This document shows, one piece after another, positions 13,701 to 28,541 of a DNA stretch of 64,000 nucleotides. Made by a program: the position numbers and the translations under genes. Location: the NCBI GenBank assembly GCA_037954235.1, contig JBBMOA010000020.1, positions 21,831,177 through 21,895,176 on the forward strand, read 5' to 3'. Every line of letters starts with the position of its first letter. The stretch's first letter is position 1. The notes beneath the pieces are model-generated. The model was not told the DNA's origin. It did no database searches and was given only the letters and a program-made list of their open reading frames with translations. This DNA is from Aulostomus chinensis (Eukaryota > Chordata > Actinopteri > Syngnathiformes > Aulostomidae).

Positions 13701-16309
13701 GATTCATTACCAGACAATAATTACAGAGGAGAACCCTTGTACTAATTAAATCAACCCTCTTCCTCCTATTTAGCCATTCACACAAACTGGAGGCAGCAAG
13801 TAACACAAAGTTGAAGAAGTGAGAAAAGGGTCATTCTGCTTGCTCTTCACCGTATGCGCTGCCATATTTGCTGTGGCATCTTCCTCAGTGTTGGAGGTCT
13901 TTCTCTCCCCTTTTCACAGAACAGTGGAATATAGCGAGAGCAGAAGAAGAGATCCTAAACCCAGGAACAATGGAAGGATTTACCTTCAGCAGGACAAGTT
14001 GTAATTGTTCATTCCAGAGGATGTGAAGACTGTCCAGCAGCAGCAGAAACTCCTGGCCCTGCTTTGTTAAAGGCTCGCTCGCTATTTTCCTTGTTTCCCC
14101 TTTTTTTGAAAAGACAAGAAGCACATCAAGTGCACAAAACAACCTTTGCAAAATTGAAGGAGTTCAGACTTTGCCTTTTCCAAGCACCTTTTCTACTGAA
14201 ATACCGGAAAATACACTGACAGAAGTACGACTACTGTCTTCTTCCTCTCACAGGTGTGTGTCTCTTCCTCCACGCAGTCGTCCGTAAACGGCGACTGAAC
14301 TCTAACATTCACTGTTTTCCTCATGTGCAAATCACCATAATCCATAAATCATCCTAAAATATGACATCAACTAAGGGCTGTCAAGCGTCATAGCTTCATG
14401 ATAACGCATCCGTTAATCATCTCTGACAAAGTCTACTGCAGAATGACGCCATGGTTCCTCCACAGAAGAGGCTTTGTTGGCACACGCCGGACACGCAAGC
14501 ATGCGGTGAGTCAGGAAGAGGCGAAGTAGCGTGAGTGCGTTGTTACACGTCGATTCCAGCAGATGCGGTAAAGGTATTCCCATCATGCCATCCATGGAGC
14601 GATAGTCATGATTTCACACCATCAGCTCTCCCTCTTGTTCCTTCCAGGACCCTCCATTAGCCTCACCATGTGTTTACAATCCAGGGGTCTGTTCACAAAT
14701 GATTCGCAGTGTATTTCTGCAGCTACTGTTATTTATCAAATGCAAACTGGGCTGGGACACGGTGATGTATGCTATCAGGAGTGACAATGATAACCAGGAC
14801 AATAATTACACAAAGCCCGACTCATCCATCACCGTCACTTATCACTTAAACAATCAGGCGTTAAAAGAGAGCGAGGGGTGGAGAGGAGAGGAGAGGAGGG
14901 ATCCTGGACTGGGATTTTCTGCTCGGTGTATCAGTCCACGCTGATCCAGTCTATAACCACAGTCGTTGGAGTCACTCGAGGTAATGTTGATCCAGATACG
15001 GCATCGATAAACACCAGCGCTTCTTCCATTTACATGTTGGTGATTGATTGCTGAGAGAACACACACAAGCCTGTAACGTTTTTTTGCTTTGGCACGCTCA
15101 TGTCAAATTACTCGACAGCAAAAAATATTTTCCTGTGTACTTGTAATCCATTATGGCTTGAAAGACATTTAACTTGAGAGGAAGAGAAAAAAAAAAAAAA
15201 CCAAAAACCTATCAATCTTCTTCAACCAGCGAAACTTCAGCTCAACAACCTGAGGTTTACAGGTCAGACATGAACCGGGGGATGATGGGAGTTCTCTTTC
15301 TGTCACATATTTCCAGTTGTGATCGATGATTAAAAATTCCAGCCCACAGGAGATTTATTTCTTAAAAAGCCAAAGTATGAATGAATGAGGATTCTTTTGC
15401 CGGTGGCGACACACATGCAGCAGCCAGTGTAGCTGGGCTGGTCGTTGGCGCCAGCAAACACCAGCAGGACTCCACTGTTCCAGGACTGAACGTCTGTCAT
15501 CCCACATTAACCAGCCAGAACGTTCTCCAAACCCTCAGGAACCTCCTGTGCTCCTTTATACAAGTCTGCAGGTGTTGGAGTCGTGTTAACAGATTTAACT
15601 GTGGTATTTTGTAAAATACTGGACTGCCTTTTTGGTTTTTTGAACTTTTTTGGACTTATTAACGGCTCAGATTTATCATGCTATTTGCCCCTGGGGTAAT
15701 TATCTTTTCGCTTCTAAAAATGAACATTTTTGAAAAACAAAACTTTCCGAAAAGATGGTTGTCTTATCATTGCCATTTGAATGAAAAGTGACAGAAGAGT
15801 CATATTGAAATTCAGGAGCGTGGCGTCGCCCGTCCCTGTCCTATACGTCACCTGCCTGAGCTCATAGTTCACTCTGAACCCACAAGTTATCATTTCACAA
15901 GGAGGTGTTTGCGAGGATCAAACACTGTGTTAGTGAAGAGTGAGGTGCTGAAACAAAGGTCTGGTTGCTGTTGGACTCAGCTGAGCCATCTGTCCGCTTC
16001 CAGTAGCCTGGTGATGCTAAGTTAAGCAAACAATCACCTGCCTTGTGTTAAGTTATTCCTGTAAGTTCAAAGAATTAAGCCTTTGGTACACAGACCATCA
16101 AGTGCACAACAACAACAAAGACACACGCAGGTAGAGTCTGCAAGCGTGTGTGTCAACACACTAAGACCAACACATCCTTACACAAGAAGCACATGAACTC
16201 AGACACATGTGCTGCTATGAATTACTTCAATGATCCTACTTTTCCAGTACTACAAGATATCCAGCCATGCACATCTGTCTCTCTCTCTCTCTCTTTCAGC
16301 GCGCGCGGG

Positions 16310-16313
<4 letters not shown>

Positions 16314-16342
<29 letters not shown>
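16314..16342 (+). repeat. (CA)n microsatellite with CT/GC flank
   Basis: A CA run preceded by (CT)n and a short GCGCGCG stretch. Confidence 0.93.
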
Positions 16343-16345
<3 letters not shown>

Positions 16346-16993
16346 CGGCTGCAAATTTGCATATCTAGAAAGTATTTCCTGGTAAGTAGAGCAATGGCAG
16401 CTCTCAGGAGAGACACAGACACAGATAGAAATTTGTATTAAAAAGAAGAAACATCTAAGTAAAAAAAGAACAAAACCACGGTACACCATTACTTTAATGA
16501 TCCATCATGTTCAAAGGAAACATATTCACAAATCTACTGCAATAAACAAGGGAATGAAACTCTGGTGTAAAGTGCTTTTAATTTGGTGCCTGCATGCAGC
16601 AGATGTTTACCCTTCACTTCTACCCGGATCTTCTCTAACAGGTTCTATAGCCGAGCGTCATTACACTGTTAAACTGTTGGGGGTCACACTCCTGTCAGCG
16701 CTGCACCGTGAGCATGTGGTCGCACCCCCCACAGGTCAGTACACAGGAGGGTCAGGGGTCAATGGTTATGAGTCTCAGGAGGTGTCAACCTCATTACTTG
16801 GAAGTGCATCAACCAAACCCACAGGGCTTTCTTAGTATTTACATAACCTTTGACCTCCAGCTACCGAGGAGGCCCCTTCAGTCGTTCACCTTCCTCCTCC
16901 AGAGGTTTCAAGGTTCAAGTTCACTGTCAGCACAACCCAGACACTCTAACACCTCATCAGCGGGTGCTGCAGTTACCATTAGGATCCCGTCAT

Positions 16994-17022
<29 letters not shown>
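16994..17022 (+). repeat. (CA)n microsatellite
   Basis: About 14 uninterrupted CA units. Confidence 0.93.
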
Positions 17023-17025
<3 letters not shown>

Positions 17026-20000
17026 TTACAGCACTGGAGAACACGCTTTTAAGAAATACTTCAGGTATTCAAACGTGCATTCTCCTCAACACACCGCCGT
17101 ATTGTTTTCACAGTGCATTTACATTCGTGTGGTCTGCAGCTCTCTATAAACCACCCACTGTAATGAATCACTTCCTTGTAGAAGCGGAATGCCACTCTAC
17201 GTCTATAGAAACGGCTGTAAAAACATCGCAGAAATGCAGCTAAATCTGGATCTTCTGTATTTTTTTTCCCCCCCGTGAGGGAAACAGCTGTTTGCTGATC
17301 ACAATTAAAAAGAAAAGAAAAATGGCAGCTGACTTCAAAGCTCCCTTTAAAACTAATAACCTTTACAGAAATGTGACGGGATGAAAGTCACAAGTACCCA
17401 CAGAAACTTAGGTTAACTACAGACATTTGAAAGCTGCGCTTAAGTACTTCATTAAATATACTTCGTTATTATCCATCCCTGGTTACAACAGTATTTGTAC
17501 TGCCAAAACATAGTTCCATGTACTAGAACTAAGGAAGGAGTAGGACTGGAGCTGGAATCACCGTTTGTACCGTTGCTTGGCGAGTCCTGATAGTAAAAAG
17601 CTCCATAACCACAATATCCTGAGTTCTCCAGCCACCTCCACCCTCGAGCTGAAGCTGGCCTGCACCACGTCTCTCCACTGATGCTACGCCAGCTAGCAAT
17701 TTATGGTACATCGACTATTTTACCGCGTAGACTGATCATTACGTGACTGTTTAGTAAAAGAATGTCTTTTTCTATCACATTTGACATGTTTAGAAACTGT
17801 ATATGGACAGATGTGCGGTCCCAAACCATATGTTTGATTCCTCTGGGAATGCAGATCAAACATTTTGCTTGACATCACCTTCATGTATCTGAAAAGCGCT
17901 CAGGGCCAGACTGGGAAAATCATTCAGGACGGGAAATACAACTCACAATATAGCGGGGGGTTTTGGGGGTCCCCCGCCAGGAAAATTGTAGTCATAAAGA
18001 CACAATTTCCTGCATTCTGGTAAATTTTCATGCATTGAAGTCCCGACAACAATGTACTAATACATACAGGACTGTTCTTTGATGACACAGTTAACTCTCT
18101 CTCCACCTGTTCACAGCAAATGCACAACAGTCTTTTCACGATTTACACTGAATATCTTCCACCTGCAGGTTGCTCTTGTGCAGTGGGCCAAACTGGTCAA
18201 GTTCCTGGAACTACTCCCAGTGCCAGGAACCAACCGTGTACTCAGACGTTGTAATGCACCAATGGATTTACACTGAAAAGCTAGACATTGTGTAGATTGT
18301 GTATGTTCTGTAGGCAATGATGTGTGTGTCAGAGGTCTAGACCATTACGAATCAGCATAGTTTCCCAGAACAGCGGCACAGAAGGTCGGGCAGAGGTCAA
18401 AAAATCTCACCCCACTATCAAACTTTGAAAATCAAAGGGGATAGGACACTCTCCAGGTTGACCCGTCAATCCATGCCAAGATAATCTGGAATTACAATCC
18501 AAGATGAGGGTCGGGGAAGGCAGCGCTAACAGATGCACAGCCATCCAGCAAATTAGCGGCGGTGGTTTGAACCTGGTCCTTGTGAAGGTGATGGCAGCGG
18601 TGGAAGCGATGACGTTGGCTGCAATCGTCCCTGCTGCTACACATGCTAGCACAATGGGAATGTTTCTGCAAGCGCACGATTCTTTGCAGTTACTGCTTCA
18701 ACGATCACAATGCTACCCGATCAATCAGGCTAACCAGTGCCAGCCATTCCCAGGACAGAAGCATCACGCTAACCCTCACAAAAGTCATAGTGCACCATGT
18801 CAGGAAAACTTCTTTTAGACTTTCACTCCACCACAAAAAGGTAATATTTCATACACCAGTGTTGTAGGCAAGAATCTCAATAACTCCAATCTCTCCCCAG
18901 AGGGCCCATTTCCTGTAAGTCCACCTTGCCTGAGACAACATATTTTTCAGCCTAATTCAGTTTAAAAAAAAAAAAAAAAAAAAAGTTAAAGAATGAAGAG
19001 CAAACTGGCTTTTACAGAAGTACTCACTCATTTAACATCCAGATTGCTCAACACCATCACACAGAAACAAACTAAATTAGCATCATCCTTCACTCAGCTC
19101 TACCACTGAAGTAGATATGCAGTATATTGTGAGGTGATAGGGACTTCATTCACCTGAAAAATAGGTGAAGCCATTAGTCTGCTGTCTCGCAGATGTTTGA
19201 TCCGTCTTCATAACAGTGTACAAATATGTGACCAGCATAATTATGGAGCTCTTGTTTCACTCTTTCCACTTCATGAGTTATTCAAAGCGGAGTCATGCGT
19301 GGGGAGATGGATGCAGATTAAAACTATGATTAAATGTGATCCTGCGGTGAATACTTTGTGAGCGAGTCAAACGAGAAGAAGAGGTGTGAATTGCATCTCT
19401 TGGGTTAAAACTCGGCTTTTGACGGGCGACGATGCATCAGCAACATCGGCTGCATTGGCGTGTTTAACTTTTCTTAATCGCGTGCTAACCTGGTGGGTCC
19501 TCATACGGCAGCGTCTCCTGTGAAAGGCCTTCTTCCTCTTCTCTCCCCCTCCATGTTCAAACATCCATCTTGTTTCCCCCCGGTGCTCTTGATGGCCAGC
19601 TCTGGCCCGAAAGTGTCATTCGTTGTCCTCTGAGGTGGAATTTGAAGTCAATTAGTTCGAGATTTCCGATTTTTTGAAGAGTTTTCACGCAGCTCAAGTG
19701 TGTATCAATTAAAGAGACCGACATGGACGCCTCAACGGGGATACCGAGAACCACACACGCAGCTGAAAGGACACGAAGGCTGGACAACAAACACAAGGAC
19801 TAATTACCTGATGGGACACAGGTGAGGCACCAGAAACAGGCGGGGACAAAGCAGGAAGTAAAAGAGACATTGACACACGAGGGTGGGGGATTTCAAAGTA
19901 AAACAGGAAATAAGTGTATTGAGTCCAGGAGTGTGTGAGGCAGGAAATTCTTGTTTTTATGATGAAGAAAAAAAATGTTTCAATCTTCTTTCAAGCTAGC

Positions 20001-20339
20001 AGAGAGAAAATAACCAGAAAGTATATAAAAAGTGTATTTTGGTTTAGCTTTTGTGTGCGTGTGTGTGTGTGTGCGCACACGCATATTCAATGAGGTAAAT
20101 AACTGATCAATTTTGATTGATTAATTATCTAAAAAAATAACGAATGCATGGATTCGACCAGTTCCCTGGTGAAGGCTCTTTTTCAACATAGCTTTGTTCT
20201 TCTAAGTTAGAAAGCTCCACTTCAGCAGCACTTCCCAACTCTCGCCTTTAAAAAGCACTTTCTCCATTTATCATTCCTAGGCTGATTTATAGAACTTTAA
20301 TTCCTAAAACCTATTTTACATTGTGGCTGTTGACTATAT

Positions 20340-20440
20340 TTCCTGATTCATGGAGCGATAAACAAAAGCAACCCCTTTGTGACCATGTTTGATTATGCAA
20401 ATTAGTGCACATTTAATTAGACATAATTAAATAGATAGAT
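20340..20440. promoter_or_regulatory. Candidate non-coding regulatory block
   Basis: Within about 100 bp there are SOX-like words (AACAAAAG, CCTTTGTG), a perfect octamer ATGCAAAT, and homeodomain cores (TTTAATTAG, TAATTAA). Such clustering is typical of deeply conserved developmental enhancers in vertebrates. Conservation cannot be tested here, so this is a guess from motif density. Confidence 0.25.
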
Positions 20441-23400
20441 AAAAACAAAGACTTTTTTTTTTAAACTCAAAAAAATAAAGTCATTACTCTCATGAGCTTG
20501 AATTTTAATCGCGATATTTATTGGTTTAAATTTGTACCCTGTTTCCCAGCTGTGTCTCGCTGTAAGGAAGAAGAACACAAAGAACATGGTTTATTGAATA
20601 AAACAATGGTATTGTGCGAGCTCCTGGGTCATGTGACCTCCCTTGGCCAGCCTCACTGAAACAATAGTTTGTGGCATCCTTGTCAGAAAGTCAATATGGT
20701 GATAAACACTGGCCTTCTGCTGAGCCCCGGTTCACCACTTTAGCAGCCAATTGCCTTGACAGTCATTACCTAACCAGTAAATCACCACAACCAGGATACC
20801 AGTAAATAACAGAGTCACTGAAGGAATAACTCCACCGAAAGGATCGAGCCACAGCAACAGGAAACATGTTGCCCTATGTGTGTGTGTGTGTGTGTGTGTT
20901 TTTTTACACAAACTAATTCTATGTGGAAAATGAGCATATGTTATAGAAAATGAGCCTGTAAAAGCGTTTTTGTATTCCCCCCCCCCCCCCTTCAATGGCT
21001 CTGGCAGTGTCATTCAAGATGTGGCCTTTCCACACTCATAAAGAACACATAAAACACACATTGTGCTCTCATAAAGTACTTAGAGAGGTGAGATTTATGT
21101 GCCGGGGTCTGGTCCAAATACAGAGCAATGCTGTCTCTAAAATGTTTGTGATTTACACTGACGGTGTGCGTGAATACCAATGTGATTACTGAAAACAGGA
21201 GGATGTAGTTTGATTTGAATGAGCGGCGTTAAAATCTTGAGTCTTTGCCAAGATGCCATTCTTCTACCTCCAGTAGTCATGCTTCCATTTAATTGCCAAG
21301 GGAACTACAAGACAACTTTGTAAATGTGAATCAAGAGTAATCTGATACAGAAGCGAGTTTGTATGTAATGCATATTTTTATCAGAAGGTTGCGGCGTAGG
21401 AGGTCGTCCTCGCCATTTACCAGCAAAACATGGAGGGAGCCCATCGGTTGGGCACGTTGTCACAGGTCTCTCATACCAGCTGGTATCGGCCATGTTGCCC
21501 GCTGTCCGGAGACAAAATTTGGGAATAGCTGGAAAAACGTCTGTGGCAGCTTAACAGCTTTAACAGCTTGTTAAACCTTTTCGTCAAAGCGAATTAAAAA
21601 CAAATGAAAAGGTTTCCATCTTCTGTAATTTTGTGTGTTCATAAAAAGATAAACACCACACAAACACTCTTTTTTTTTTAAAAAAAAAGAAACAAATTCT
21701 GCAAAATTTAGAGAATTTGTAGGAATTTTTTTTTCCCATTTTCATCAACCTTTTCTAATTGTGGATTTAAAAAAAAAAAAAGTAGATTGAAGGTGCGACT
21801 AGCGTCATTTTGAGAGACAGGCTTGTTCCTCCCACGGGCTACGCTAAATGTGTGTGTCCTCAATTACAGTCATGAAACACACCTCACAGAGGAAGCAGTA
21901 TTTGTCTGAACGAGCAGGCGTAGAGGTGCACCTCTGGATTCCCTCTCCACCATGAGGTGTCACTATCTTTGCGTCTGTAGTGCAGTGTGTTACACCTCTG
22001 GACGCAGATATCAAAACGTTTATGTCGACCTGCACACTGGAGGCAAGAGCGAGTCTTGTAAAATGAATTATTGATGCCGCGCAAGGCTCCTCTCTGACTG
22101 GGAACAATGTAACCTGCACTGGTGTATTCATCTGAGCTCTTTAAAAATCAAGGTCTCTGTTGCTGGCTTTCATGTTCTGACGAGCGTTCTGTCTCCGAGC
22201 CACGAGACATTCCTTGATTGCCAGTGATGTCCAAGTCTTTCTCGCAGGCACTTCAGTCCTGTCGGGACAGAGCACGTTATTGTTGGGATACCTGCATAGT
22301 TGCATGATTGGTGTCAAATAAACACAGTGCTGAGCTACAGTGCTAGAGGTCTTTTTACCTGTAATTATGGCATGGCTAGCTTTCCACTGTGGGACGGCTG
22401 CCAGCGCGCTATGGCTTTTATGGGGCTTCTGGTCCTTTCTTGTGGTTGTCATGCTGCAATTAAAACTGTCTCCAATCGCTGGGTGGCAAAAGGCGCTGAG
22501 ACAGACTCTTGTCTCTCTCACACACATATGCATGTGTACTTGTATACACACACAAACACACTTGTGGAGTCTCTGGCTGGAGGCGATGGGAAAGCGTATG
22601 ATATAGGAAAAACATAGTTAATTACATTTGACAGGTATCTATTAAAGTGCATTCTTAGACCTTAGAGGCCTTCACACATCTAATGGAAATACACTCTCAA
22701 CTGCTGCCCATGAATAATAGGGCTTTCCAGCCAAAAGCTTTGGCTTTTTATTCCTTTATCTCGCCAACATCAAGCATCTGTCAGCGAATAAAAAAATCAT
22801 CACTAATCAAATCCACAAAAGTAGAAACCAAGGTTTTATGCAGGTATTTGGATGCATTTTTAATTAGTTATTCAAAAGGTTCTTTTCACTGTTACCTGAA
22901 AGAGCACTTGAATATCTCCTCCACAGAAGCACCAGCTCACCTGTTTATCGGAGACAATAGTCGCATGATTGCAATCACGACACTGAATTTGAAGTTAAAG
23001 AGGAGATGTATGCATGAAGGATATACTTGAATCATGACCCGCTGGTGAGATGTCCAGATGCATGTCTGACTATGTGGGACAATGCATGGAAAGACCCTTT
23101 TCTCTGTGTGGTTTGTGGGTTCACACTGTCTCTCTCTCCCCCTTCCATACTGGCCTTTCATCTAAACTTGCCTGAAGGCCAAGTCAGATCAAGTGTCTTT
23201 GAAATCCAATTTGAGTCTCTACATGGGTGTTTATGTACATTTAGAGGATAAATTCCATTAGATACTCATCAAGGATCTTCACATTTATTATTGATGGATT
23301 ATTTCAAGGATCATTTCAAGGTGTAAGAGGCTAAATACCTTTTCCTTCTTTTGCCTGAAAAGCTGATATATTGACTAGATTGCCATGCAGAGAAGAGGAT

Positions 23401-26138
23401 ACCTGGAGGTGGGATCAGTCAGTGCGAGGTGTGCGCTGTCATAATTCGCTCTGTTTTACCAGTTTCTCCTTACTCCACCCTGCCCCCCCCCCCCCACCAT
23501 CACCTCTCATTAGAAGGGCCTGAGGAACACACACAAAGCCAAATAAAGATCACGATGATAGTTATGGTCTTTGTTGCTGTCCACATTCCTTTAAAATGAA
23601 AGACGACAACAATGACTGTACCTTCATGTCTGCTGCATCAAGTCTTTGACATCCACCCTGACGAGCGGGTCTTGTTCCCAGCCTATGGCTATAAGTGTAG
23701 GTTTGCTGCAATTAGCCTACTGTCCATGTCAAGATGGCTGACAAGTAGGGAGCGCCCATAATGTCTGCGATTTTGCATATATGAGCCAGTATCTGTTGGC
23801 ATGGAAAGTTGTACTGCCTGTACAGGACAACATATCTAAGAACAACTGTCAGTAAAATGCGTCGCCTCTCTAAACGTTACCACAGGTCAGGGACAAGGAA
23901 GTGCGTGGGTATTTAAATAGGCAATACATGAAAGTGTAGCAATTTGAGAGTGACATGCGAGTCTGGGAAGTGCTAATAGCCTTCCAGAGCTTATTCCAGC
24001 CAATGCCAGAATGCAGCTGAATTTGCTCTCCAACATGTTCTTCTGAGGTAAAAGCCAGCAGTCAGTTGTAACTTCACTAGTAGCCATTTCTGATGCTTTG
24101 GTAGCGTAGCATCAAAGTCACGGGGCACACATATATTCTGCAGGATTAGAGTAGCGTAAAAGGACAGCCCCAGCCCATTCACTGTTGGCACGGCCGCCAC
24201 AGCCTCGGCACAAGTGAGTTTTTAATGCATTCCATTTAACTTTAATTACTCCAATCTCTGCGAGGGCACACAGGAAGAAAAGGCCCGGGCGTTTGTGCCG
24301 AGCAGATTACCCCACTGCCCTGCCAAGTCCACGGCGCGCTGCATCCTAAGATAGAATTCAAATTCAAATGTGGGCTAAAGAAAGTGCAGCTGTCACCCCT
24401 CTGGCCTGCGAAGCCCCAACCAGATCAAAGATGAGCTGTCCTCCTCCCCTGCCCGTGTAAAAATGAGCTGTCCTGGTCGTGCCAGTGTCTCGTCCCCCTG
24501 GGGCACCTAATCCTCCTCTCCTGACTCCACACTGACAGTCTGAATAAAGGCATTAAACCCCGCAAAATAATTACCAATTAAAACGGATGGAGAAGTCATC
24601 AGGTAGTGACTGGGGGGAGAGCAGGCAGAGGCGGCAGAGAGGGATGGAGCTGCGGTGGGTTTCTCTCCTCCCTGCCAAGAACAACCTGTATTTTCTCCTT
24701 TATGGGTTATGGTTTTGCAGTTCTGGATGAGTGAGTGACCTTAGTGAGTGGTATCAGACCGGGAACAGACTTCTTAAAGCTTCTAGGATGTCGAAGAAAG
24801 TTTGCGTGAGGCATTCCAACTGTACGGAAGCCAGAAATCAATGCAGAAGTTTTATAAGCTGCTGAGTGATGAGCAGTTGTTTTATCTGGTGAGATTCCAT
24901 CTGGACTGCTGCGGAACAGACCTGAGATACTGAGAAATCACGCAGCATTCGCTACTATTTCTGATTGCTGTAGCACATGTGTTAGCACGCATGCACGTCG
25001 ATGAATGTGAGGGGAGATCACTGGAAAAATTACCCTCAACATGCATGTGTTTACTGGCCATTACGCAAGCTTCTCTGCACTTACCTGTAAAGGGGTGTTA
25101 CGGGGGCGTTAGCGGCCTAGCGTGCCATGAGGCCTGGGGCACTAATCCACCAGCGCCACACTGCCGAATCCAGGTAAAGTGATCCTAAAGCCTTCTTACC
25201 CCTCTCCCTCCTCTGTTCTCCCTGTTACCCTTTGAGCTGTGTCTATTAGCACTGGTGGAGATCAGACTAGTGCATATCCACTCAAAAGCCCAGTCTGGAC
25301 CGGGATCCACATTTTGACAACTTAATCTTTCCTTTGACGGCAGGCAGAAAAGGAGTGAATTGCCATGTGACAATAGGATCCTTACTTGACCATATTCTTT
25401 TGAAATTCCTTCCACTGGTATGGGAGACAACCTGTTTCCCACGTCTTTGTCAGGCTTTTCTCAATCGCTCTTCACACTAATACCTACAAAAAAAAGTCAT
25501 ACATTAAAAATGCTGTATAAGCCGTTTAACCGTGAGCCAGGATTGGATAGTCGGGACATTTTCAGCCATTGTTCTGGTGAAACAACCAAGTTGTTGTTGT
25601 TTTGGTGGGACACCAAGACATTTTCAGCTGATTTTATTTATTTACTGGCACTATTTCATGTTGCTGGATGCTCTCTGACCCTTTACCTCTGCAGTGTGTG
25701 TCCAAAAAGTGTATTTTGCAGTTCAAGTAATCCCAAATAGGTGTCATGAGCTCACAAGCCTGACCTTTCCCTTTCTGCAGGTGCAGACTCAGTACGCCAC
25801 AAACAATCTAATTTAAAAATGTAGCACTTACAGTTCACTGGATCACTTCCATTGCTGGAAATTAGCAAGATTATGCATGAAAAATTGGTGGTACCTGGAA
25901 AAAAAGATACAATCTTTCATGTGAATATGTTGTGACTGTACACAAACATCCGGTGCTCCCAAAGGACTTCTATTCTTGCAGTTTTCTGTGCTTGCAGGTT
26001 AATTGTTGATTGTTGCATTTCTATTAATAAGAATAGAATTAGTCGCTGCAATTGTCAACTGTGTATTATTCTATTCTCTTTGTCATGGGACATTCAACAT
26101 GAAATCCTTTAGTCTTTTGCCTCTCACAGCTTGTAAAA

Positions 26139-26139
<1 letters not shown>

Positions 26140-26175
<36 letters not shown>
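26140..26175 (+). repeat. (CA)n microsatellite
   Basis: Eighteen uninterrupted CA units. Confidence 0.95.
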
Positions 26176-26178
<3 letters not shown>

Positions 26179-28541
26179 AAATCATACTTTGACGTGTATT
26201 TAAATGCACGTCAATTATGTTCAGTTTCATAACGCTGATTGAACAAGGTGTCTCATTCCAGCGCGGTTCTCTGCCTGCAACTCACTGAGGTATTCAACTG
26301 ATGTGGATCGCTTCTGACCCGAGGAACGGTTTGCACTGCTGATATGTCTTGTCTTTTGTGTTCTGTATCCATGCCAGAATTACCCTGGGCTAAGTACTCA
26401 GGGCGTGTACGCTACTGTGGACATGCAATTCGTATGATGCATGTGTAAGAGTGTGGGAAAAAAAAAAGAGAATTTTTGTGTCTACGCTGTGTTAAACCTG
26501 TAATTTGACTTTAACTCCAAACCAAACACATATTTACTGTAAGCGTACGTATAGAGGGAACATGCACACAACCTTTACTTTCAGTCAAATTTGAAAGATG
26601 TGGGTGTTTTCATCTTTCTCTCTTCATCTTTTTATCCTCGATGAAGCCTGGGATCAATTCGTAAAACTTACTAAGACTAAACCAGGTATCCCAGACGTAT
26701 CGTGAAAAAAAAATAAATCCTCATTGTTAACTTATTGATTCTGTTTCTGGCAAATTGCTGCCGCTGTAAGTTTTAGCTCTAAAACTTTGATCTTCTGTAC
26801 TTAAACATCATCAATCCTTTTCCTACCGAACAAACGAGTCATGAAAGGATATCTCATCAAGGTTATGGTCAAAATCTACATGCAAACACACATTTGAACC
26901 ATAACTGACATATTTCACACTGCATCTGGTTAAATGTGATGGGACTCCTGCATCGTTTTACCAGATCAGTTGCACTCAAAATAATGTTTACCATTGTTAA
27001 CAGTTTGAATAGCAGGCACGTGTGTCTTCACGGGACCAACTGGTAGAGCAGCTTTTGTGCAGGCTGACATTTGTATGGGCCAACATGCTGTATATAAAAC
27101 ATAGAGAGTTTTTACTTTCCAGACAACCACGCTGTGATCTGCATTAATCATTTCCTGTCTGCCGGAGAAAGCCTTGAAAATTGTGTGTATACATAATTTT
27201 AAATGGAACGCTTTAAGCACTCTGAGCAGCGATGTTGCTAAATGCACGAGATAAATTGTTTCCAATCCAAGAAAGTAAAGTTATTTTTCTATGATCAGCT
27301 GGAGCTATTTTTCTATTGACTTTTTTACCAGTTTCCAAAATTGTTTGACTTATGTTATTTTGATTTGACAAACGGTGTCATTGTATAACGCGGCGCATGT
27401 TTTTATTGTTAACAAAGTACAAGGACCGCCCTCAGGATAAATCTCAACATTACAATCCTCATGGAGGGGGGACCGATTGCAGGGATTGGTTTTATCTAGA
27501 ATAAAATGGAATATGAGCGTACTGACCACACTTGGCTTCATGTATTGTGTGTTTAATGGCATTTCCTGTGCAAATAGATCATTTTTAAATGATCACAGAA
27601 ATAATTCAAATTAGGTAAAGTAGAACTTTGTTCCCAGCAAGCCCAAAGCACAACACAATCAGCTAATCTGTGTAGAATAATTTCCGATACCAACCTAAAT
27701 TTACAGGTCCCCCTCAGACATGTTTATTTAGATACACAAAAATATCTATCGTGGAACTGTAGTGTGTATCTGATGTGTTTTTGTTTTTGTTTTGTTTTTT
27801 GCAGGGGAAAGAAATAATTTAGCGCATTAAAAATCCTTAAAGTTAAATGTGATTATTTAAAATTCCAGGAAATATGAAGATGCAAATATATTTGCATTCC
27901 TCAGGTGTACCTCCTGGATGTGAGATGTCTCCTACGTCTCTATAGAGTCCATTCTGTGACCTGGAGGCTTCAAAGGTCCGCTCCCCACTTTCAGGAAGAA
28001 GGATCAGCCTCTACAATATTGGTGGAATAACACAATTCCCGCTCGTAAGCCTGCTTCTTTGAATTTAATTTTAAACCAGCAGAGAGAAACTTTATACTTT
28101 CATCAGTGAATGTGAGAACATCCTCCCACTGCAAACTCTGCTCATCCATCACTCTACACAGTGAAGCTCTAACAATCAACTGTGAGAACAAGAAGACCAG
28201 TCACATTTTTGACTCCAGGGGAAGTTTAAAATTTTCTCGAACACTTCTATGTAATTTCTAAAGCAGCAGATAAGAAACTTGATGGATTTATGAGTGTTTC
28301 AGCAGCTACAGTGGATATTAGGAAGCTCCCTCTACAAATGAATACACAACTTGAGGTCCACCTGTCGTCCTTGACAGCACCTGTGCATCTTCTTACACCA
28401 TCAAAACTTTCCGCAATGTTTGAGCCAGCCTCTTTTCATGCCTACAAGCCAGTTAAAACCATAGACTGGAGAGTGTTCTGCCAATGACCATCTAGGAAAA
28501 CTACTGGGTCTCAGGAATGAACTGAGACAAGATTAAGGAGG

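Larger units (their letters stand above)
9751..28530. other. Long gene-free tract
   Basis: No ORF in either strand shows recognisable protein features. The longest frames are about 100-136 codons and lie in low-complexity or ordinary non-coding sequence. Microsatellites occur at 10754-10788, 16314-16342, 16994-17022, 20877-20899 and 26140-26175, with poly(A) at 18964-18984. AT-rich blocks with homeodomain-like words (for example 20340-20440 and 24190-24600) are possible conserved non-coding elements. The tract could be intergenic or the inside of a large intron; the window cannot decide. Confidence 0.5.

Noticed and set aside
22141..22617. 136-codon minus-strand ORF and overlapping plus ORFs
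   Set aside because: Frames on both strands are equally open, with no signal, domain or splice support.
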